This document shows positions 60,180 to 64,000 of a DNA stretch of 64,000 bases, in pieces. Numbering within the stretch: position 1 is the first letter of the stretch; each line of letters begins with the position of its first letter. This stretch comes from Branchiibius sp. NY16-3462-2. GTDB taxonomy: Bacteria > Actinomycetota > Actinomycetes > Actinomycetales > Dermatophilaceae. Both the position numbers and the translations under genes were made by a program. The stretch lies in the NCBI RefSeq assembly GCF_001594145.1, contig NZ_LVCF01000025.1, positions 62,001 to 126,000 of the forward strand, given 5' to 3'. Below the pieces are notes generated by a model that saw only the letters and a list, made by a program, of their open reading frames with translations, was not told where the DNA came from and did not search any database.

Positions 60180-60839
60180 TCACCATGCACGCCGGACAAT
60201 GTTGACCCCGTCGCAGTGGATCGCCGGGTCGTTTCCATAGGTGCTGATCACGTAACCCTGCGCCCCCTTGACGACCTTGAAACGGGTGGGATAGATGCTT
60301 CGCGCTTCTGCTGGCTTACCGGTCTTGGGGTCCACCGCGAAGCCCGCGCCCATCATGCAGGCGTACACGTAATTGCCGTCCACTCTCGTCGGCGTCAACG
60401 GCACCGGGCCCGGGTAGTGAACCCCCATCTGAAGATCAGTCCCGAAAATGCTTGAGCGGTTGACGAGGTTACTGGCGGGCTGGGTCAGCACTGAGAACAG
60501 GGGCTTGTAGTCGATGTCCCTGGCGTTGACGGCCTTGGCGTACTCCGTCGCGAACCTGCGGACCGCGATGACCTGGAGCTCCTTCTCGTACGGCGAGAGT
60601 GGCGGGAGCGTCGTCGTCGACGACGGGGTGGGGCTGGCGGAGGTGGACGTTGAGGTGGGAGATGTGGACATCGAGGTGGGAGGTGCGCTCGAGGACGTGG
60701 CTGTCGTGGTGCTCGACGGCGCCGAGGACGTCGGCGTCGCGGTCGGCGATGCGGCGGTGGGGGTCGACGAACTACAACCGGTCAACGCCAGGACACCGAC
60801 GCCGCATGCGAGCGCGGCTACCGTCAAACCCTGCTTCAT
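60180..60839 (-). CDS. Lipoprotein with Ser/Thr-rich linker, tandem copy B
   Basis: About 219 residues, same plan as copy A: signal peptide MKQGLTVAALACGVGVLALT with lipobox cysteine, Ser/Thr/Pro linker, and the domain YEKELQVIAVRRFATEYAKA with GNYVYACMMGAGFAVD. At DNA level the segment 60523-60620 matches 59852-59949 at all but about four positions, so the duplication is recent or has been homogenised. The second half is more divergent. GAGGGGACCGAGGG lies before the ATG. Function unknown. Confidence 0.75.
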   Translation of the reverse strand: MKQGLTVAALACGVGVLALTGCSSSTPTAASPTATPTSSAPSSTTTATSSSAPPTSMSTSPTSTSTSASPTPSSTTTLPPLSPYEKELQVIAVRRFATEYAKAVNARDIDYKPLFSVLTQPASNLVNRSSIFGTDLQMGVHYPGPVPLTPTRVDGNYVYACMMGAGFAVDPKTGKPAEARSIYPTRFKVVKGAQGYVISTYGNDPAIHCDGVNIVRRAW

Positions 60840-60882
60840 CCCTCGGTCCCCTCCTGCGAGCACATCCCGCACCGCACCCTAC

Positions 60883-60927
60883 GTGGCCGACTGCGACAAA
60901 CCCGGGATCGCCTGCGAGAAGCGCTGA
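60883..60927 (+). pseudogene. Fragment of an Excalibur gene (C-terminal end only)
   Basis: The reading frame ends DCDKPGIACEKR and its last 24 bases are identical to the end of the intact Excalibur gene at 59514. No signal peptide or N-terminal part is present upstream, where the lipoprotein promoter region lies. It looks like the leftover end of a second Excalibur gene. Confidence 0.55.
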
Positions 60928-60935
60928 TCGGGTAG

Positions 60936-60955
60936 GTGACCGGGGATAAGGTCAC
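60936..60955. promoter_or_regulatory. Palindrome GTGACC-N8-GGTCAC over the PEBP promoter
   Basis: Perfect 6-bp arms. The right part contains TAAGGT (60947-60952), a -10-like TANNNT six bases before ATG 60959, so a bound protein would block the promoter. Confidence 0.45.
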
Positions 60956-60958
60956 ATC

Positions 60959-61471
60959 ATGAGCCTGGATCGACCCCAAGCCCCCGATCCCTATGCGCGG
61001 ATGCCGAAGGTGCCGCCGTTCACGCTGACCAGCACCGACATCACCGGCGGCGAGCCTCTCGACAAGGACTTCTCCGTCGACGGCGCGAACGTGTCACCGC
61101 AGCTGAGCTGGAGTGGGTTCCCCGCGGAGACCAAGTCGTTCGTGGTGTCCTGCTACGACCCGGATGCCCCGACCCCGGACGGCTACTGGCACTGGACGCT
61201 GGTCGACGTCCCGGCGTCGGTGACCTCGCTGGAGCGTGGTGCGGCGGTGCCGGATGGCGCGTTCGAGTTGAAGAGTTCTGGTGGGACACCCGGCTTCGAA
61301 GGAGCCGGGCCGCCGGAGGGCGACGTGCCGCACCGCTACTTCTTCGTGGTGCACGCCGTCGGCGAGGAGTCCCTGGGTGTCGACGACTCGGTGACCCCGA
61401 CCGTGGTGGCGTTCAACCTGGCGTTCAAGGCCATTGGACGCGCCGTGCTGGTCGGCACCTACCAACGCTGA
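60959..61471 (+). CDS. YbhB/YbcL family PEBP protein
   Basis: A 170-residue phosphatidylethanolamine-binding-like protein. The anion-pocket motif is CYDPDAPTPDGYWHW and the second conserved region is GPPEGDVPHRYFFVVHA. Start MSLDRPQAPDPYARMP is normal for the cytosolic bacterial family. Function of bacterial PEBPs is poorly known. It ends adjacent to the stop of the convergent Fur-type gene. Confidence 0.92.
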   Translation: MSLDRPQAPDPYARMPKVPPFTLTSTDITGGEPLDKDFSVDGANVSPQLSWSGFPAETKSFVVSCYDPDAPTPDGYWHWTLVDVPASVTSLERGAAVPDGAFELKSSGGTPGFEGAGPPEGDVPHRYFFVVHAVGEESLGVDDSVTPTVVAFNLAFKAIGRAVLVGTYQR

Positions 61472-61900
61472 CTACTCGCGGGCGCACTCCGCGCAGATGC
61501 CGAGCAACGCCGCGTGGGACCGGTCGATCGTGAATCCGTAGCTCGCAGAGGCCTTCTCGGCGATCGCGTCCAACCAGTCGGCGGGAACGTCGAAGAACTT
61601 CTCGCAGCGCTCGCACTGCAGATGGGCGTGCTGCTGGGCACTCTCCGCCAGGTGGTAGATGGTCGCACCGCTCGGCACGTGGGTGTGCGTGACCACCCCG
61701 CAGTCCGACATCGCCTGCAGCGAGCGGTAGACCGTGGCGCGATGAACACCCGGCTCACGGTCGGCGACCTGGCTGGCGATGGTCTCGGCGTCCAGATGGC
61801 GTGGGTCGTCGCGCAGGACGGCCAGGATCGCGCGACGGGCCGGCGTCACGCGCTCGCCGTGGGCGCGTAACTGGGCAATCGCGTGCTCGACCTCGCTCAT
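61472..61900 (-). CDS. Fur-family metalloregulator
   Basis: A 142-residue Fur-type regulator. The winged helix contains RVTPARRAILAVL and HRATVYRSLQAM. The dimerisation part has HAHLQCERCEKFF and the second CxxC GICAECARE, which together form the structural zinc site. Regulatory-site ligands are compatible with Zur or Fur, and the metal cannot be decided from sequence. Its ATG overlaps the stop of the CutA-CYTH gene (ATGA), so both are co-translated. Confidence 0.88.
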   Translation of the reverse strand: MSEVEHAIAQLRAHGERVTPARRAILAVLRDDPRHLDAETIASQVADREPGVHRATVYRSLQAMSDCGVVTHTHVPSGATIYHLAESAQQHAHLQCERCEKFFDVPADWLDAIAEKASASYGFTIDRSHAALLGICAECARE

Positions 61901-62892
61901 GATCCCGTGGGCTCCAGATCGGGATCGGCGCCGCGACGAAGTAACGGACCCAGCGCCATCGCCAGTTTCGAGGCGACGGTGGCCTGCTGCACGCCGTACT
62001 GCGAGAGGTGGTCGGCCACCTCGTCCAGGAAGTCCATCCCGCCGTTGACCAACTCGACCTCGAGCTCGTGCCAGTCGCTGTCCAACTGGTCATCGAGCAG
62101 GTTGTGCGTGCTGACGTGGTCATCGCACAGGCAGGCCAGGTGCACGTCACCGGCCAGCAGATCCCGCTCGACCCGGTGGGTGCGCACCTCGCAGACCGGC
62201 ACCAGCGAGGCGGAGCCGATCAACTGGCGCACCTGGTCGCGGAACTGCACGGGCGGTGCGTCGTCGGCACCGAAGGGCATCCACTCCTCCATCCGGGCAT
62301 CCCCCGAGCGGGGCAGCTTCAGATGCCAGCCCTCATCGGGGCCGCCCTCCCGGCGGCGCAAGGTGACCCCGTGCGAGGCCAGGTCGAGAGCCGCCGTGTC
62401 GTAATAGGTGGCCTGCAGCAGGTAGCGCCGCTCGTTGCTCACCTGACCCACCCGGGGCCATTCGCCGGGCTCGGGCACCAGCCCGTCGTCGGCGAGGGTG
62501 AACTTGCGCTCGATCTCCAGGTGCAGGGCCGGGGCCGTGTGGGCCTCCCCCGGTTCCAGGAGAGCGCCGGCCAGCCACTCGGCGTACGCCGAACTGACCT
62601 GGGTGATCGGGCTCGCCACGATCTCGGGCACGTCATAGGAGTGCAATTCGGTGACGCGGGCGGCCAGTTGCTCGAAGAGGTCGGCCCGGGAGGTGACCAG
62701 CGCGACGGCCTCGCTCGCGACCTCGACCTTGCCCTGCCAGCGGTAGGTGGACTGCACACCGGGGGTGACCTGCACGCAGGCGGCGAGACGCTCGGCGACC
62801 AGCTCGGCGGCCAACTGCTCGGCCTCCTGCAGGTTGGGACACGCGATCCGCACCTGGATGAAGGGGGTGGACTCGTCGTACTGCTGGCTCAC
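61897..62892 (-). CDS. CutA1-CYTH domain fusion protein
   Basis: A protein of about 331 residues with two domains that are normally separate. Residues 12-114 are CutA1-like: ACPNLQEAEQLAAELVAERL, ACVQVTPGVQSTYRWQGKVE and YDVPEIVASPI match the trimeric divalent-cation-tolerance protein. From about 124 on is a CYTH domain: LEIERKFTL, GVTLRRREGG, WHLKLPRSG, EVRTHRVERDL and WHELEVELV, with the ExExK-type triphosphate tunnel residues. CYTH proteins hydrolyse triphosphates or make cAMP. GTG 62892 has GGGA just upstream; ATGs at 62901 and 62904 are alternatives. It is co-translated with a Fur regulator. Confidence 0.85.
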   Translation of the reverse strand: MSQQYDESTPFIQVRIACPNLQEAEQLAAELVAERLAACVQVTPGVQSTYRWQGKVEVASEAVALVTSRADLFEQLAARVTELHSYDVPEIVASPITQVSSAYAEWLAGALLEPGEAHTAPALHLEIERKFTLADDGLVPEPGEWPRVGQVSNERRYLLQATYYDTAALDLASHGVTLRRREGGPDEGWHLKLPRSGDARMEEWMPFGADDAPPVQFRDQVRQLIGSASLVPVCEVRTHRVERDLLAGDVHLACLCDDHVSTHNLLDDQLDSDWHELEVELVNGGMDFLDEVADHLSQYGVQQATVASKLAMALGPLLRRGADPDLEPTGS

Positions 62893-62972
62893 ATTTCCCA
62901 TCATCCCCGATGCGACATGGATCACGGCCGCAGCGCGGCGGAAACCACCTGCGCCGTCCGGCTTGCGGACAT

Positions 62973-62984
62973 TACTCGCGAGTA
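62973..62984. promoter_or_regulatory. Operator-like palindrome TACTCGCGAGTA (site 1 of 2)
   Basis: Perfect 12-bp inverted repeat in the gap between the CutA-CYTH and fadE-like genes. Half-site TACT is shared with site 2. Confidence 0.6.
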
Positions 62985-62994
62985 GGAGAATAGA

Positions 62995-63006
62995 TACTGG
63001 CCAGTA
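62995..63006. promoter_or_regulatory. Operator-like palindrome TACTGGCCAGTA (site 2 of 2)
   Basis: Perfect 12-bp inverted repeat, centre exactly 22 bp from site 1, so both face the same side of the helix. It overlaps a -10-like GATACT and lies 22 bases before the fadE-like ATG. Confidence 0.6.
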
Positions 63007-63028
63007 ACATCGCCTTCCGAGGAGCCCC

Positions 63029-64000
63029 ATGTCCCACTACAAGTCCAACCTGCGCGATATCGAGTTCAACCTGTTTGAACTCCTTGGCCGGGACGAGGTC
63101 CTCGGCAACGGGCCGTACGCCGACGTCGACGCCGCCACCGCCCGCGAGATGCTCGCGCAGCTGGTGACGCTGGCCGAGAACGACATCGCTGCGAGCCTCC
63201 TCGACTCCGACCGCAATCCCCCGGTCTACGACCCCGAGTCCAAGACGGTGACGATCACCCCGTCGTTCAAGAAGTCCTACGAGGCGTTCATCGACTCCGG
63301 GTTCTGGGCGATGGACCTGCCCGAGGAGCTCGACGGCACGGTCACCCCGCCGTCGCTGCAGTGGGCCAAGAACGAACTGCTGCTCGGCGCCAACCCGGCG
63401 CTGGCCATGTACGCCGCTTCGTACGCGTTCGCCAAGCTGCTGTACATCCTGGGCAACGAGGACCAGAAGAAGATCGCCAAGCTGATGGTCGAGCGTGGCT
63501 GGGGCGCCACGATGGTGCTCACCGAGCCGGACGCCGGCTCCGACGTGGGCAACGGGCGCACCAAGGCGACGCAGAACGCCGACGGCACCTGGAACATCAC
63601 CGGCGTGAAGCGGTTCATCACCTCGGGCGAGAACGACATGGTCGAGAACATCATCCACTTCGTGCTGGCCCGCCCCGAGGGCGCTGCGCCGGGCACCAAG
63701 GGCCTGTCGCTGTTCATCGTGCCGAAGTTCAACATCGACCTCGAAACCGGTGAGCTGACCGGTCGCAACGGTGCCTGGGTCACCAACGTCGAGCACAAGA
63801 TGGGCCTGAAGGTCTCCACCACCTGCGAGATCACCTTCGGTGACAAGGAACCGGCGGTCGGCACCCTCTTCGGCGACGTTCACGACGGCATCGCGCAGAT
63901 GTTCCGCGTGATCGAGAACGCCCGGATGCTGGTGGGCACCAAGGCGATCGCCACCTTGTCGACCGGGTACCTGAACGCGCTGGAGTACGCCAAGGTGCGC
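63029..64000 (+). CDS. FadE5-like acyl-CoA dehydrogenase, cut by window edge
   Basis: I translated this by hand because it has no stop in the window; 324 residues are visible. The start MSHYKSNLRDIEFNLFELLG, then DRNPPVYDPES, MVLTEPDAGSDVG, GVKRFITSGEND and WVTNVEHKMGLKVSTTCE follow mycobacterial FadE5 (Rv0244c) closely as I remember it, a large (about 610-residue) acyl-CoA dehydrogenase for fatty acid beta-oxidation. The catalytic glutamate lies beyond the edge. CGAGGAG stands before the ATG. Electrons would go through ETF to the EtfD-like protein at 46.5 kb. Confidence 0.93.
   Translation, partial: MSHYKSNLRDIEFNLFELLGRDEVLGNGPYADVDAATAREMLAQLVTLAENDIAASLLDSDRNPPVYDPESKTVTITPSFKKSYEAFIDSGFWAMDLPEELDGTVTPPSLQWAKNELLLGANPALAMYAASYAFAKLLYILGNEDQKKIAKLMVERGWGATMVLTEPDAGSDVGNGRTKATQNADGTWNITGVKRFITSGENDMVENIIHFVLARPEGAAPGTKGLSLFIVPKFNIDLETGELTGRNGAWVTNVEHKMGLKVSTTCEITFGDKEPAVGTLFGDVHDGIAQMFRVIENARMLVGTKAIATLSTGYLNALEYAKVR

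Noticed and set aside
1..64000. CRISPR arrays, IS elements or prophage
   Set aside because: No regularly spaced repeats, transposase, integrase or phage structural genes were found on reading the window. The few direct repeats (for example GTCGTCAGG at 43233 and 43268) are isolated pairs.

Overview
The window is chromosomal DNA from a GC-rich actinobacterium. Evidence for this is the dense high-GC coding, an EtfD-type iron-sulfur membrane protein, a FadE5-like acyl-CoA dehydrogenase, an LCP protein, a WXG100 protein, a type II AroQ, GTG starts and many apparently leaderless genes. A member of the Micrococcales is a reasonable guess, but no rRNA is present and genus or family cannot be fixed. 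No transposase, integrase, phage or CRISPR array was seen.

Left edge to about 28.3 kb: a cell-surface polysaccharide locus follows a truncated corA. It contains a priming phosphoglycosyltransferase (26.8-28.3 kb), two GT2 and four GT4 glycosyltransferases, a flippase, an O-antigen-polymerase-like protein, a Wzz/BY-kinase-like protein and a secreted GH16 glycanase. It also contains a hexapeptide acetyltransferase, an FkbM and a second SAM methyltransferase, an FAD oxidoreductase, a GtrA protein, and a HAD protein with two proteins of a companion domain family. Genes sit in short runs whose start and stop codons overlap (ATGA/GTGA), so they are probably translationally coupled. A block of ion and signalling genes lies inside the locus: a ChaA-like antiporter, MgtE and an OmpR-type two-component system.

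28.6-44.6 kb: mostly core metabolism and housekeeping. This part holds fumC, a convincing hpxO (urate hydroxylase), a secreted lipocalin, tRNA-Ser(GCU), an LCP protein, a cold-shock protein, a LysR/MFS pair, an FMN glutamate-synthase-like protein next to PoxB, an M20 amidohydrolase, small stress or envelope proteins, tRNA-Ser(UGA), an HU protein and an APH-family kinase.

44.7-64 kb: cysK-cysE, the EtfD-like protein, a WXG100/unknown/alpha-beta-hydrolase operon, a heterodimeric ABC exporter, dcd, tRNA-Gly(CCC), a FadD-type ligase, aroQ, an Excalibur protein, tandem duplicated lipoproteins, a PEBP protein, and a CutA-CYTH fusion coupled to a Fur regulator. A FadE5-like dehydrogenase is cut by the right edge.

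The points most worth a second look are: the CutA-CYTH fusion; the WXG100/hydrolase operon; paired 12-bp palindromes in front of fadE and a 26-bp palindrome in front of fadD; perfect palindromes at two polysaccharide promoters; a BY-kinase-like protein whose Walker A lysine is arginine; a HAD/companion-domain pair with a second free copy of the companion; and a consistent leaderless promoter signature (TANNNT 6-7 nt before the start codon).
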